From: Aquificaceae bacterium
Lineage (GTDB): Bacteria; Aquificota; Aquificia; Aquificales; Aquificaceae
Direction: 5' to 3'
Assembly: GCA_037481935.1 (NCBI GenBank)
Contig: JBBFKQ010000001.1
Coordinates: 142,741 to 206,740 of the forward strand
Length of the DNA: 64,000 nt
The notes below the pieces were generated by a model. The model did no database searches and was not told the origin of the DNA. It saw only the letters and a list, made by a program, of their open reading frames with translations. The translations under genes and the position numbers were made by a program. This document shows, one piece after another, positions 32,997 through 41,797 of the stretch; position 1 is the first letter of the stretch, and each line of letters starts with the position of its first letter.

Positions 32997-33459
32997 AGCT
33001 TACACCCCACTTCTCCAGCTCTTTAAGCACTCCAGAAACAAGCTCATCGAGCCTTGACTTTACAGTTTCTGAGAGCTCAAGGGATATGTCCAGGCTCTCA
33101 GGCTCCATGCCAAGGAGGACAATCTCCCTTGGTGCTCTTCCCAGCATCTGGGCAAGAGCGAGCACTTCCTGAACGCCAAGCTCGTGGGCAGAGACCTTTT
33201 TTCTGAAATAAGCCTTTACCTCCTCACCCTCAAACCTGTAAAGAGTGCCGGGGGCACAGCCCCCAAGGACAGCATCCACCAGCAAAAGCCTTTCAAAGCC
33301 TTCCATAAAGTAAAGAAGGTCCATGCCAAGTGTCCCACCATCCATAAGCTCCACCTCTGGGAAAAACCTGTAGTTTTTTCTGAGCTCTTCCACAACCCTC
33401 ACACCGAGCCCTTCGTCGGAAAGCAGTATGTTGCCAACGCCAAGCACGAGAGTTTTCAT
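32968..33459 (-). CDS. hyaD: hydrogenase maturation protease HyaD/HupD
   Basis: A 163-aa endopeptidase with the nickel-sensing residues of the family: E16 in LLSDEGLGVRVVEEL, an Asp in LLLVDAVLGG and His in SAHELGV. It cuts the C-terminal extension of the hydrogenase large subunit after the His of DPCxxCxxH once nickel is in place. Substrate is the large subunit at 34168-36072, the only one in the window with an extension. Confidence 0.95.
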   Translation of the reverse strand: MKTLVLGVGNILLSDEGLGVRVVEELRKNYRFFPEVELMDGGTLGMDLLYFMEGFERLLLVDAVLGGCAPGTLYRFEGEEVKAYFRKKVSAHELGVQEVLALAQMLGRAPREIVLLGMEPESLDISLELSETVKSRLDELVSGVLKELEKWGVSYERVEPAGV

Positions 33460-34157
33460 GTCACATCCTCCACATCCACAGGTGTCTCCTTGAAGTTTTT
33501 CATGCCGTTGAACATTGACGACACTTCGCCCTCCTTCTCTATCACATCAAACCTGACCACCATGTAAACATGAACTATCACAAAGAAAACTATAAGCCAT
33601 GCCACCCAGTGGTGCCACATGTGAACCATAAACTCACCGCCAAGGAGGGGAACAACCCATCCAAAGAGCCTCCCCCAGAAGCCATCGGGGTCAGATAGCC
33701 CATACATGGCAAAGCCTGTGATTATCATAAAGGCTATGGCTATGTAGAGGAGAAAATAGGCAAGCCTTGCAAGGGGATTTCTCACATAGGTTCTGTGCCA
33801 TGGCTTTATAAAGAGGTAATGAAGGAGCATCTCTACAACACCTTTCCAGAAATCAGACCTCCAGACTCTTGGTATAAAGAGCCTGTCTCCCTTATAGAAA
33901 AAGGCTATAAAAAGGCGGAAAAGGAAGGAAAAGAGAAGCACATAGCCTGCGGAAAAGTGGACAAATCTCACAAGGTCCATGGTCAGGTTGTGAGCGTAGG
34001 CGTAGGTTGCTTCATGTCCCACAGAGCCTATGAAGAAGGGATTTCCTATGTAGAGACCTGTGAGGAAGAGGACGGTTATTGACAGGAAGTTTACCCAGTG
34101 CCATATCCTCAGCGAGGGGCTGAAGATGTAAATCCTCTTTACCGTTTCCTCTTTCAT
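33456..34157 (-). CDS. hyaC: Ni/Fe-hydrogenase cytochrome b subunit
   Basis: A 233-aa membrane protein with four helices and heme-binding histidines in the first (SLRIWHWVNFLSITVLFLTG) and last (HMWHHWVAWLIVFFVIVHVYMVVRF) helix regions. It anchors the hydrogenase and passes electrons to the quinone pool. Follows the large subunit by 10 nt and overlaps the protease start (ATGA). Confidence 0.94.
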   Translation of the reverse strand: MKEETVKRIYIFSPSLRIWHWVNFLSITVLFLTGLYIGNPFFIGSVGHEATYAYAHNLTMDLVRFVHFSAGYVLLFSFLFRLFIAFFYKGDRLFIPRVWRSDFWKGVVEMLLHYLFIKPWHRTYVRNPLARLAYFLLYIAIAFMIITGFAMYGLSDPDGFWGRLFGWVVPLLGGEFMVHMWHHWVAWLIVFFVIVHVYMVVRFDVIEKEGEVSSMFNGMKNFKETPVDVEDVT

Positions 34158-34167
34158 GGCTTACCTC

Positions 34168-36072
34168 CTAAAAACACACTGGCTGTGAGCCCTGAACCCT
34201 TATCTCCACTATCTCCCTTCCTTCTGCGTCATACAGGTGCGTGGAGCAGGCAAGACAGGGGTCAAAGGAATGGATTCCTCTGAGGACTTCAAGGGGCTTG
34301 TTGACCACCTGCAGGGGTGTGTCCTTCATACACTCTTCAAAGGCACCCTGACCTCCCATGGGGTCCCTTGCTCCACCGTTCCATGTGGTGGGCACAACGC
34401 ACTGGTAGTTGGCTATCTTTCCGTCCTTTATGACAACCCAGTGTCCAAGGGCACCCCTTGGAGCGTCGGTAAGACCTATACCCTTTGCCTCTCTGGGCCA
34501 TGTGGAGGGGTCCCACTTTTCGGTGTTTGCCACGGAGGTATCCCCGGCCTTTATGTTGTCGTAGAGCTTTTTCATAAAGTAAAGGTTTGCGGCCACACCT
34601 ACCTGAGCCTCAAGACCCCTCGCCGCGGTTCTTCCCACCGTAGTGGGTAGCCACACATGGGGAGGCAAGTCAAGCACCTTTGAGACAAAGTCTATCTGTT
34701 TGACTATCATTTCATCCATCCAGCTGGGCTTTATATGCCCCTGTTTTACGCCCGTGTAGACCACTATATACCGGGCGAGAGGTCCCACCTCGCAAGGCTT
34801 TCCTCTCCACCTTGGAGACTTTATCCAGGAGTATTTGCCCTTCTCGTCAAGATACTTCCAGTGGGTCTTTGTGCCTTCCTTGGGTCCCGTGTAGTTGGGC
34901 TCCGTTATACCATCCCACGGGTGAAGCCCCTTCTTTTCGTCAGGATACTTATACCAGGAGTGTGCCACGTATTCCTGAATGACCTCTGGGTCTGCAAAGT
35001 CCTTACCTGCAAGTGGATAGAACTTGGCCCTTTCCACACCTTCAGCAAAGTCTTCCACCACGCCGTTGCAGTGGTAGATAACCTGCCTGTGATAGTCTCC
35101 GTTCTTTATTCCGCCGTAGGGCTCATCGGGAAACTCACCGTAGCCTATAACCCTCCTCTTGGCAAGACCACCCCCATAGGTCTGCCCCTTCTGAACGTAT
35201 ATATGTCCTATTGCCAGAAGGTCCACGAGATAGAAGAGGTTTACGGCCTCTGCCTGCGTGTAAATAGCATCCTCCACAACCGCAAGCCTTTCAGTGTTCA
35301 CGGGTGCATTCATATCGTTCAGAGATATGGAGCAGCTCATACCTCCCACTATGTAATGTGGGTGTGGGTTCTTTCCACCGAAGACCACCTGAGGGATAAA
35401 TATCTCCCTCTGCACATCCAGCATGTTCAGATAGTGAGCAACCGCCATCAGATGAACCTCTGGAGGAAGGAGTTTGTAGTCGGGGTGGTCCCACCAGTGG
35501 GCGGCGAATATGCCAAGCTGTCCGCTCTCCACTACCTTCTTTATCTTCTCCTGAAAGGCTCTGAAGTAGCCGGGCGTTGCCTTTGGAAACTTCCTCGGGT
35601 ATGCCCTCCTTCCAATAGGGTCAGGCATGAGCTCCGCCACGGCTCCATACTTTTCAAGAAGCTGGTTCTGCAAGACCGCAGTCTGCACGGGGTCTGCCTT
35701 GAGAGCCTCTATGGGTGAGACCCAGTCAAGGGCATGGAGATGATAAAAGTGCACCACATGGTCATGCACCTGAAGTGTTCCATACATGATGTTTCTTATG
35801 TAGTTGGCGTTCTTCGGTATCTTTATTTCAAGGGCATCTTCCACGGCCCTTACTGATGCGTGAGCATGTATGGAAGTGCATACACCGCATATTCTCTGGG
35901 CAAAAGCCCACGCGTCTCTCGGGTCTCTTCCTCTGAGGATGAGCTCAATGCCCCTCCACATGGTGCCGGAGGAAACTGCATCAACAACTTTGCCAGATTT
36001 TTCATCCACGATAAGCTCAATCCTCAGGTGTCCTTCAATCCTTGTTACTGGGTCTACAACTACCCTTGCCAT
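34168..36072 (-). CDS. hyaB: membrane-bound [NiFe] hydrogenase large subunit
   Basis: A 634-aa group 1 large subunit. L1 is RICGVCTSIHAHASVRA (about residues 61-77) and L2 DPCLACSTH (604-612), followed by a 22-residue extension to be removed after His612. Starts three bases after the small-subunit stop with AGGAGGTG. Together with hyaA it forms the H2-oxidising module facing the periplasm. Confidence 0.97.
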   Translation of the reverse strand: MARVVVDPVTRIEGHLRIELIVDEKSGKVVDAVSSGTMWRGIELILRGRDPRDAWAFAQRICGVCTSIHAHASVRAVEDALEIKIPKNANYIRNIMYGTLQVHDHVVHFYHLHALDWVSPIEALKADPVQTAVLQNQLLEKYGAVAELMPDPIGRRAYPRKFPKATPGYFRAFQEKIKKVVESGQLGIFAAHWWDHPDYKLLPPEVHLMAVAHYLNMLDVQREIFIPQVVFGGKNPHPHYIVGGMSCSISLNDMNAPVNTERLAVVEDAIYTQAEAVNLFYLVDLLAIGHIYVQKGQTYGGGLAKRRVIGYGEFPDEPYGGIKNGDYHRQVIYHCNGVVEDFAEGVERAKFYPLAGKDFADPEVIQEYVAHSWYKYPDEKKGLHPWDGITEPNYTGPKEGTKTHWKYLDEKGKYSWIKSPRWRGKPCEVGPLARYIVVYTGVKQGHIKPSWMDEMIVKQIDFVSKVLDLPPHVWLPTTVGRTAARGLEAQVGVAANLYFMKKLYDNIKAGDTSVANTEKWDPSTWPREAKGIGLTDAPRGALGHWVVIKDGKIANYQCVVPTTWNGGARDPMGGQGAFEECMKDTPLQVVNKPLEVLRGIHSFDPCLACSTHLYDAEGREIVEIRVQGSQPVCF

Positions 36073-36074
36073 GG

Positions 36075-37139
36075 TTATTCACCTCCTCTGTTAGGTTTTG
36101 ACCTTAGTTTTGATATGACTCCGTGGACAACTGCACCGGCCGCCGCAGCCGCCGCAACGGCCATACCCACCTTGTCGGCGTTGGCTTCTACGCTGGGGAC
36201 TGGTATGGTGGTGAGCCTATGGTAGAAGGGTCCGTTGTCCCAGAAGTTATCCTCAGAACAACCTATGCAACCGTGTCCTGCCTGTATGGGATAGGAAAGC
36301 CCATTATACCAGCGTATGTTTCCGCAGGAGTTGTAGGTGGTAGGTCCCCTGCATCCCACCTTGTAAAGACACCAGCCCTTTTTCGCCCCTTCGTCGTCAA
36401 ACCTTTCCACAAACTGCCCTGCGTTGAAGAAGGCTCTTCTATAGCAGGTATCGTGAATCCTGTTGCCGTAAAACTGTTTGGGTCTTCCCTGAGAGTCAAG
36501 GGGCGGAATAGAGTCAAAGAGCACAAGGTGCATGATGACCCCTGTCATCACCTCTGCGATAGGTGGACAGCCGGGCACCTTTATTATTGGCTTGCCTGTT
36601 ATAACCTTGTGTATGGGGACTGCGGTGGTTGGGTTGGGCTTTGCCGCCTGCACACAGCCCCAGCTGGCACAGGAGCCCCAGGCTATCACGGCCTTTGCAC
36701 CCTCTGCGGACTCCTTCAGATGCTTCAGGAAAGGCTCACCGTTCACGATACAGTACATGCCGTCTTCACCCAGGGGTGGGTTGCCCTCCACGGCCAGTAT
36801 GTAGTTGCCCCAGTATTTCTTGATTATCTCCTTCCTGTGTCTCTCAAGGTCTTCTCCTGCGGCTGCCGAAAGTGTGTCATCGTATTCAAGGGATATCATG
36901 CTCAGAACCACATCAGAAGCCAGAGGGGTGGCGGACCTAATAAAGGACTCAGAGCAACAGGTGCACTCAAGCCCATGTATCCATATGACGGGGACTCTCG
37001 GCTTTGTCTCCAAAGCTCTGACTACTTCCGGAATCATGGAAGGCGATAATCCCATAAGTCCCGTTATGGTGGTGGCAAATTTGAAAAAGTCCCTTCTGTT
37101 TACGCCGTGCCTTTTAAAGGTTTCCCAGAAGGTTTCCAT
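36075..37139 (-). CDS. hyaA: oxygen-tolerant membrane [NiFe] hydrogenase small subunit
   Basis: A 354-aa small subunit with a twin-arginine signal (NRRDFFKF, residues 14-21). The proximal cluster region has six cysteines in the pattern of oxygen-tolerant group 1d enzymes: C59, C61, C62 (ECTCCSES) and C157, C162 (GSCASWGC) plus the later GCPP cysteine. The two supernumerary ones (C61 and C162) let the [4Fe-3S] cluster give two electrons and repair oxidised active sites. A C-terminal hydrophobic helix (about 325-343) anchors it. I start at 37139, after GGAGGTG; a longer frame would run back through the promoter. Confidence 0.96.
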   Translation of the reverse strand: METFWETFKRHGVNRRDFFKFATTITGLMGLSPSMIPEVVRALETKPRVPVIWIHGLECTCCSESFIRSATPLASDVVLSMISLEYDDTLSAAAGEDLERHRKEIIKKYWGNYILAVEGNPPLGEDGMYCIVNGEPFLKHLKESAEGAKAVIAWGSCASWGCVQAAKPNPTTAVPIHKVITGKPIIKVPGCPPIAEVMTGVIMHLVLFDSIPPLDSQGRPKQFYGNRIHDTCYRRAFFNAGQFVERFDDEGAKKGWCLYKVGCRGPTTYNSCGNIRWYNGLSYPIQAGHGCIGCSEDNFWDNGPFYHRLTTIPVPSVEANADKVGMAVAAAAAAGAVVHGVISKLRSKPNRGGE

Positions 37140-37154
37140 GCTACACCTCCTAAC

Positions 37155-37168
37155 TGAATATTCATTCA
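37155..37168. promoter_or_regulatory. TGAAT-N4-ATTCA operator at hyaA
   Basis: TGAATATTCATTCA, 2 nt downstream of the -10 box of the hyaA promoter on the minus strand. Perfect half-sites. Confidence 0.72.
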
Positions 37169-37170
37169 AA

Positions 37171-37199
37171 AATATAACCTGTATCACATAAACAGTCAA
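37171..37199 (-). promoter_or_regulatory. promoter of the hyaA operon
   Basis: On the minus strand TTGACT (37194-37199), 17-nt spacer, TATATT (37171-37176). The -10 is identical to the hypB and hypC promoters. Confidence 0.78.
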
Positions 37200-37269
37200 G
37201 GAAAAAATACTTATAGGGTCTATAAGCGCTTCTAATCTTTATTACTTTTGATAAAAATGTAATAAAAAG

Positions 37270-37297
37270 TTGCCTGCAGGGTGAGTATGGCTATATT
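37270..37297 (+). promoter_or_regulatory. promoter of the hypC-hypD-hypX operon
   Basis: TTGCCT (37270-37275), 16-nt spacer, TATATT (37292-37297). Same layout as at hypB. Confidence 0.7.
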
Positions 37298-37302
37298 AAG
37301 GA

Positions 37303-37316
37303 TGAACGAGCATTCA
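37303..37316. promoter_or_regulatory. TGAAY-N4-ATTCA operator at hypC
   Basis: TGAACGAGCATTCA, 5 nt after the -10 box and next to AGGAGG. One mismatch in the left arm compared with the other three sites. Confidence 0.65.
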
Positions 37317-37326
37317 GGAGGCGAAC

Positions 37327-37581
37327 ATGTGCCTTTCTATCCCCTCAAAGGTGGTGGAGCTGAAAGAAGACAACACCGCGGTGGTTGAAACCTTTGGAGC
37401 AAGAAGGGTGGTATCCCTTGACCTTCTCCAGGAAGGGGTTTCCGTGGGCGACTGGGTTCTTGTGCATGTGGGCTTTGCCATACAGAAGCTGGATGAGGAA
37501 TACGCCCTTGAGAGCCTGAAGCTCTTTGAGCAGTTGCTGGAGGAGGAAGATGAAGCTCTTGGCGAACTTCAGGGAAGCTGA
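37327..37581 (+). CDS. hypC: hydrogenase maturation chaperone HypC
   Basis: An 84-aa protein beginning MCLSIPSKVV; C2 is the conserved cysteine that binds the iron precursor and the large subunit. RRVVSLDLL and GDWVLVHVGFAIQKLDEEYA are family signatures. It carries the Fe(CN)2CO group with HypD. It overlaps hypD by 32 nt. Confidence 0.95.
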   Translation: MCLSIPSKVVELKEDNTAVVETFGARRVVSLDLLQEGVSVGDWVLVHVGFAIQKLDEEYALESLKLFEQLLEEEDEALGELQGS

Positions 37582-38671
37582 GGCGGTAAGGAAGCTTGAA
37601 AAGAGCATAAAGAGTGCGGTGGAAAGGCTTGGAAAGACTGTAAGAATCATGGAGTTTTGCGGGGGGCACACGCATACCATAGTAAAGCATGGTATAGACC
37701 AGCTTCTGGAAGGCTACGTAAAGTTCATCCACGGTCCGGGCTGTCCTGTGTGCGTTCTGCCCATGCAGAGGGTGGACCTCGCCCTTGAGTTGGCACGCAG
37801 AGAGAACCTCATACTCTGCACTTATGGAGATGTGCTCAGGGTCCCGGGCTCCAAGAGAAAAAGCCTCCTTGACCTGAGGGCGGAGGGGAAAGATGTGAGG
37901 ATGGTCTATTCCTGTCTTGATGCTCTCAGGATAGCACAAGAAAATCCCCAGAAGGAGGTCGTCTTCTTTGCCATAGGCTTTGAAACCACCACCCCCCAGA
38001 CCGCAGTGCTCATAAAAAAGGCTAAGGAGCTGGGACTGAGGAACCTTTCCGTGGTCTCAAACCACGTGATAACACCGGCTGCAATACAGCACATTCTGAA
38101 TGCACCTGAGGTGAGAGAATACGGGAAGGTGGAATTAGACGGCTTTGTGGGACCAGGTCATGTAAGCGTCATAATTGGAACAAAGCCCTACGAATACTTT
38201 GCAGAGGAATTTTTAAAGCCTGTGGTCATATCGGGCTTTGAGCCCCTTGACCTTATGCAGGCGGTTTACATGCTGGTAAGGCAGATGGGGGAAAGAAGGG
38301 CTCAGGTGGAAAACCAGTATACCAGAGCGGTAAGCAGGGAAGGAAACCTGAAGGCTCAGTTGCTCGTGGCTGAGGTTTTTGAATTGAGAAAGGAGTTTGA
38401 GTGGAGAGGTCTTGGAAAGGTTCCCTACAGCGCCCTGAGGATAAACTCCCGATACGAGGATTTTGATGCGGAAAAAAGGTTTGAGGTTGAGCTTCCAGAG
38501 CCCAGGGAACATCCCGCCTGTATATGCGGAAAGGTTATAAGAGGCGTAGCAGAGCCTACAGATTGCAAGCTCTTTGGAAGTGTATGCACTCCCTCAAACC
38601 CTCTCGGCTCCTGTATGGTATCCTCAGAAGGTGCATGCAACGCCTACTATAGATATAGAGGAATAGTATGA
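37550..38671 (+). CDS. hypD: hydrogenase maturation protein HypD
   Basis: About 373 aa from the ATG at 37550 (GAGGAGGAAG precedes it). Signatures are FCGGHTHTIVKHG, GPGCPVCVLP, GFETTTPQTA, SNHVITPAAIQ and the FeS-cluster cysteines near the C-terminus (CICGKV, CKLFGSVCTPSNPLGSC). It is the scaffold on which the Fe(CN)2CO unit is built. The stop overlaps the hypX start (ATGA). Confidence 0.95.
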   Translation: MKLLANFREAEAVRKLEKSIKSAVERLGKTVRIMEFCGGHTHTIVKHGIDQLLEGYVKFIHGPGCPVCVLPMQRVDLALELARRENLILCTYGDVLRVPGSKRKSLLDLRAEGKDVRMVYSCLDALRIAQENPQKEVVFFAIGFETTTPQTAVLIKKAKELGLRNLSVVSNHVITPAAIQHILNAPEVREYGKVELDGFVGPGHVSVIIGTKPYEYFAEEFLKPVVISGFEPLDLMQAVYMLVRQMGERRAQVENQYTRAVSREGNLKAQLLVAEVFELRKEFEWRGLGKVPYSALRINSRYEDFDAEKRFEVELPEPREHPACICGKVIRGVAEPTDCKLFGSVCTPSNPLGSCMVSSEGACNAYYRYRGIV

Positions 38672-40374
38672 GGGTATTACTTCTGTGTCATCGCTTTAAC
38701 TCCCTTTCTCAGCGGTTCTACTGCGAGCTTTCCGAGGCAGGACATGAGGTATCTGTGGAGCTTGATGTGCATCCAGAGCTCATGATAGAAGCGGTTGAGC
38801 TCTTTAGGCCAGACCTTATAATTGCCCCCTTTCTGAAGAGGAAAATACCGGAAGAAATCTGGCAGAATTACACCACTCTAATAGTTCACCCCGGACCCCC
38901 GGGAGACAGGGGACCCAGTGCCCTTGACTGGGCAATCCTAACGGGAGAGAAAGAATGGGGCGTATGTATGCTTTCGGCGGTTGAGGAATACGATGCGGGA
39001 GACCTGTGGGCTTTCAGAAGCTTTCCCATGAGGATGGCAAGGAAGTCAAGCCTGTATAGGAGGGAAGTAACGGAGGGTGCCGTAGAATGTCTGTGGGAGG
39101 TGGTGGAAAGCCTTGAGAGTGGAATGGTAAGAAGGAAACCACAGGGAGGTGGGCATTTCAGACCTGCCCCTGAGAGAAGCCTCAGGATGGTGGACTGGAA
39201 TAGGGATAGCACGGCGGAAGTTCTTAAAAAGGTTTACTCGGGAGATGGTCAGCCCGGTGCCAAAGCCCTTATAGAGGGAGAGGAATACTACCTCTTTGAC
39301 GCACATCCTGAAGGCTATCTCAAAGGAAAGCCTGGCGAGCTTATAGCAAGGAGGGATGAGGCAGTATGTATAGGGACTCTGGATGGGGCAGTATGGGTTG
39401 GCTATCTGAGAAGAAGGGAAAGGCAGAGTATAAAACTGCCGGCGACAAGGGTTCTTCCAGAGAACACCCTTGAGAGACTGAGGGAGGAGGAGATAAGACC
39501 TTGGGAGGAGGTGGATTTTCCCACATACAGGGAAATAACCTATAGAGAGGAAGAGGGTATAGCTTGCGTTGAATTCAATTTTTACAACGGTGCCATGTCT
39601 ACAGAACAGTGCAACAGGCTTCTGGAGGTGGTAAGATACGCAAAAATAAGGCCCGTAAAGGCTGTTGTGCTTCTGGGTGGTGAGGACTTTTTCTCCAACG
39701 GCATGAACCTCAACACCATAGAAGCCTCAGAGAGCCCTGCAGAGGAATCCTGGAGGAACATAAACGCCATGGATGACCTGTGCGAGGAGATACTCACAAC
39801 GCTTGACAGGTTGACAGTGGCGGGCATAAGGGGCAATGCTGGAGCGGGTGGTGTGTTTCTTGCTCTCACCTGCGACCTTGTGTTTGCAAGAAAGGGAGTT
39901 GTGCTCAACCCTCACTACAAGAACATAGGTAATCTTTACGGCTCTGAGTTCTGGACCTATACGCTTCCAAAGAGAGTTGGCTGGGAAAGGGGAAGGGAGA
40001 TAATGGAAAACCGCATGCCCATAAGCTCTGAAAGGGCTATGGGGATAGGTCTCATTGATGGCGTGTTCGGAAGGACGCCTGAGGACTTTACCCAGGGGCT
40101 GAAGGGCTTTTTAAAGAGCTTTGTGAACTCTAAAGACTTTGACAGGTTTCTAAAGGAGAAAAGAGAAAAGAGACTTTCAGATTGGAGCAAAAAGCCACTC
40201 AAGACATACAGGGAAGAGGAGCTGGAAAGGATGAGGCTCAACTTCTACGGTTTTGACACAAGCTACCACATAGCACGGTATTACTTTGTCAGAAGGTTTC
40301 TGCCCTTCAGAACGCCTCCCTACCTTGCGGTGCACAGAAGACTAAGCTTTCAGAGCCCTCCACAGGTTTTCTGA
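38668..40374 (+). CDS. hypX: HypX, carbon monoxide-forming hydrogenase maturation factor
   Basis: A 568-aa protein: N-terminal formyl-transferase-like part (about 1-280, with TLIVHPGPPGDRGPSALDWA) and a C-terminal enoyl-CoA hydratase-like part (about 290-568, with GNAGAGGVFLALTCDLVFA). HypX makes CO from formyl-tetrahydrofolate by way of formyl-CoA for the active-site iron; the Aquifex protein has been studied structurally. It is found in organisms that mature hydrogenase under oxygen, in accord with the oxygen-tolerant enzyme next door. Confidence 0.92.
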   Translation: MRVLLLCHRFNSLSQRFYCELSEAGHEVSVELDVHPELMIEAVELFRPDLIIAPFLKRKIPEEIWQNYTTLIVHPGPPGDRGPSALDWAILTGEKEWGVCMLSAVEEYDAGDLWAFRSFPMRMARKSSLYRREVTEGAVECLWEVVESLESGMVRRKPQGGGHFRPAPERSLRMVDWNRDSTAEVLKKVYSGDGQPGAKALIEGEEYYLFDAHPEGYLKGKPGELIARRDEAVCIGTLDGAVWVGYLRRRERQSIKLPATRVLPENTLERLREEEIRPWEEVDFPTYREITYREEEGIACVEFNFYNGAMSTEQCNRLLEVVRYAKIRPVKAVVLLGGEDFFSNGMNLNTIEASESPAEESWRNINAMDDLCEEILTTLDRLTVAGIRGNAGAGGVFLALTCDLVFARKGVVLNPHYKNIGNLYGSEFWTYTLPKRVGWERGREIMENRMPISSERAMGIGLIDGVFGRTPEDFTQGLKGFLKSFVNSKDFDRFLKEKREKRLSDWSKKPLKTYREEELERMRLNFYGFDTSYHIARYYFVRRFLPFRTPPYLAVHRRLSFQSPPQVF

Positions 40375-40935
40375 AACCTCATCCACATAGTCCATAAGCG
40401 GTCTGTTAAGAAGTCCCTCCGTATGTAGGAAGACCATGCCCCCGAGGGGTCCCATTATGGTGGTAAAGGCAGGATAGAAGCTCTGGTTTCTGAGTTCCCC
40501 CCTCTCCACGCCATCGCTCAGAAAGACCATTATCTCCGTAATGACGCTTGCCACACAGGCAAAGCCCTCACATCCCCCGCTGAAAACCTCCCTGTTTACA
40601 AGGAAGACCCTGAGAAAGTAGTTTATGAGCTCGGGCTCCTCAAGGGCTATTTCAAAAAAACTTCTCACAAGAAGCTCCAGCTTTTCCCGAAAGCTTACCT
40701 CCGCCTCGTTTACCCTCCTGAGTCTTTCCCCCACCCAGTCGGATACCGTCATCATAATTTCCTTTGCAAGCTCTTCCTTTGATTCAAAGTAGTTATACAG
40801 GTTTCCAACGCTCATACCCACCGCCTGGGCTATGTCTGGCATGGTGGTGTTGTAATATCCCTTTTCAGAAAACAGCCTGCAGGCAGTCCTTATTATCTCA
40901 AGCCTTTTCTGCTCCTTCAGGCTCTGCCTTTTCAT
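40342..40935 (-). CDS. TetR/AcrR family transcriptional regulator
   Basis: About 197 aa with an N-terminal helix-turn-helix (about residues 10-55: ACRLFSEKGYYNTTMPDIA, VGMSVGNLYNYFESKEELA) and a ligand-binding C-terminal domain with cysteines in SGGCEGFACVASV. I start at 40935 (MKRQSLKEQKRLEII), the usual TetR beginning; a longer frame to 41058 runs into the HEPN gene. It converges on hypX (33-nt 3' overlap). TetR dimers bind short palindromes like TGAAT-N4-ATTCA, so it is my candidate regulator of the hydrogenase and nickel promoters. Confidence 0.88.
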   Translation of the reverse strand: MKRQSLKEQKRLEIIRTACRLFSEKGYYNTTMPDIAQAVGMSVGNLYNYFESKEELAKEIMMTVSDWVGERLRRVNEAEVSFREKLELLVRSFFEIALEEPELINYFLRVFLVNREVFSGGCEGFACVASVITEIMVFLSDGVERGELRNQSFYPAFTTIMGPLGGMVFLHTEGLLNRPLMDYVDEVSENLWRALKA

Positions 40936-40951
40936 TGTTCTAAAAATTAAA

Positions 40952-41359
40952 TCATAACAGTTTATGGTATAGCTGTATATATCTAGAAGCCAACTGGTAG
41001 GCTTCCCTGGCGTCTTCCTCCGTGTAATCTTCCGTTGGTATAAAGTCTGGTTGTCCATAGAAGGCGATTTCCCTCTGACTTCTCAGCCATTTTGTAAGTG
41101 CTCTTAACTCCCTAAGGGTCTTTATGAGGTCTTCTGGAAACCTGTGGCTGTTTTCAAGAATAATGTCTATTACATCATGCCACTTTGGGGGTGTTATACC
41201 AGACCTGATTAGCATGGCTTTCTGAACAAGCTCAACTATTTCCTGAGCCTCCCTTATAACGTCCGCATAATCTTTTTCTTTCATAAAAAGGTCCAGGGTT
41301 TTCAGTCTTATTTCTGCTCGTCTGATATAATCTTCCGCAAGCTCAGGATTTACCATCAC
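40952..41359 (-). CDS. HEPN domain protein (toxin-type partner)
   Basis: A 135-aa helical HEPN protein: AEDYIRRAEIRLKTLDLFM, DYADVIREAQEIVELVQKAML and the C-terminal REIAFYGQPDFIPTEDYTEEDA. It overlaps the MNT gene (ATGA), forming a HEPN/MNT two-gene module. In studied cases HEPN is an RNase toxin neutralised by adenylylation by the MNT partner. The canonical RX4-6H is not obvious; the R-rich segment RSQREIAFYG takes its place, so toxicity is doubtful. Confidence 0.75.
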   Translation of the reverse strand: MMVNPELAEDYIRRAEIRLKTLDLFMKEKDYADVIREAQEIVELVQKAMLIRSGITPPKWHDVIDIILENSHRFPEDLIKTLRELRALTKWLRSQREIAFYGQPDFIPTEDYTEEDAREAYQLASRYIQLYHKLL

Positions 41360-41766
41360 AAAACCTCATAGTATGGCATTTTCCCCTTTCTCCTTATAAC
41401 CCTGCTTTCCATAACCTTCCTCAATCCTTCTGCAAATTTTTCAAAAAATCCTTCCCTGTCATACAGAACTATAAATTCACAATCCCAGAGAAACCACAGA
41501 GATTCTCTTAGCTGAGTCCTTTTTATGATTACAGGATTTATCTCCACTGCCTCATCCACACATTCAAAAAACCTCACATACTCCCTTCTACTGCTTTCGT
41601 AGTCCTCAACTATAACAAGGATGTCTATATCGGATTCTGGAGAGAAGGTTCCCCTTGCCACAGAGCCGAACACTACAAGGGAAAGGAGGTTTTCCCCAAA
41701 GCATCTGATTAATCTTTCCTTTATCCTTTTCAGGATTGCGTAGTATTTTCCTCTGTATCCCCGCAT
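41356..41766 (-). CDS. MNT-type nucleotidyltransferase (antitoxin-type partner)
   Basis: A 136-aa minimal nucleotidyltransferase with the motif GSVARGTFSPESDIDILVIV (about 33-52), in which the two Asp of SDID bind metal, and a third acidic residue in EINPVII. It precedes the HEPN gene. Known MNT partners add AMP to HEPN toxins. The pair lies between the TetR gene and arsC. Confidence 0.82.
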   Translation of the reverse strand: MRGYRGKYYAILKRIKERLIRCFGENLLSLVVFGSVARGTFSPESDIDILVIVEDYESSRREYVRFFECVDEAVEINPVIIKRTQLRESLWFLWDCEFIVLYDREGFFEKFAEGLRKVMESRVIRRKGKMPYYEVL

Positions 41767-41797
41767 CTTAATAAAATCTTAACACCTGAGGTATAGA

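Noticed and set aside
37155-37316. NikR as the sole regulator of the TGAAT-N4-ATTCA sites
   Set aside because: NikR half-sites are separated by much wider gaps in known systems, and repression of hydrogenase by nickel would be counterproductive; kept only as an option at the nickel operon.
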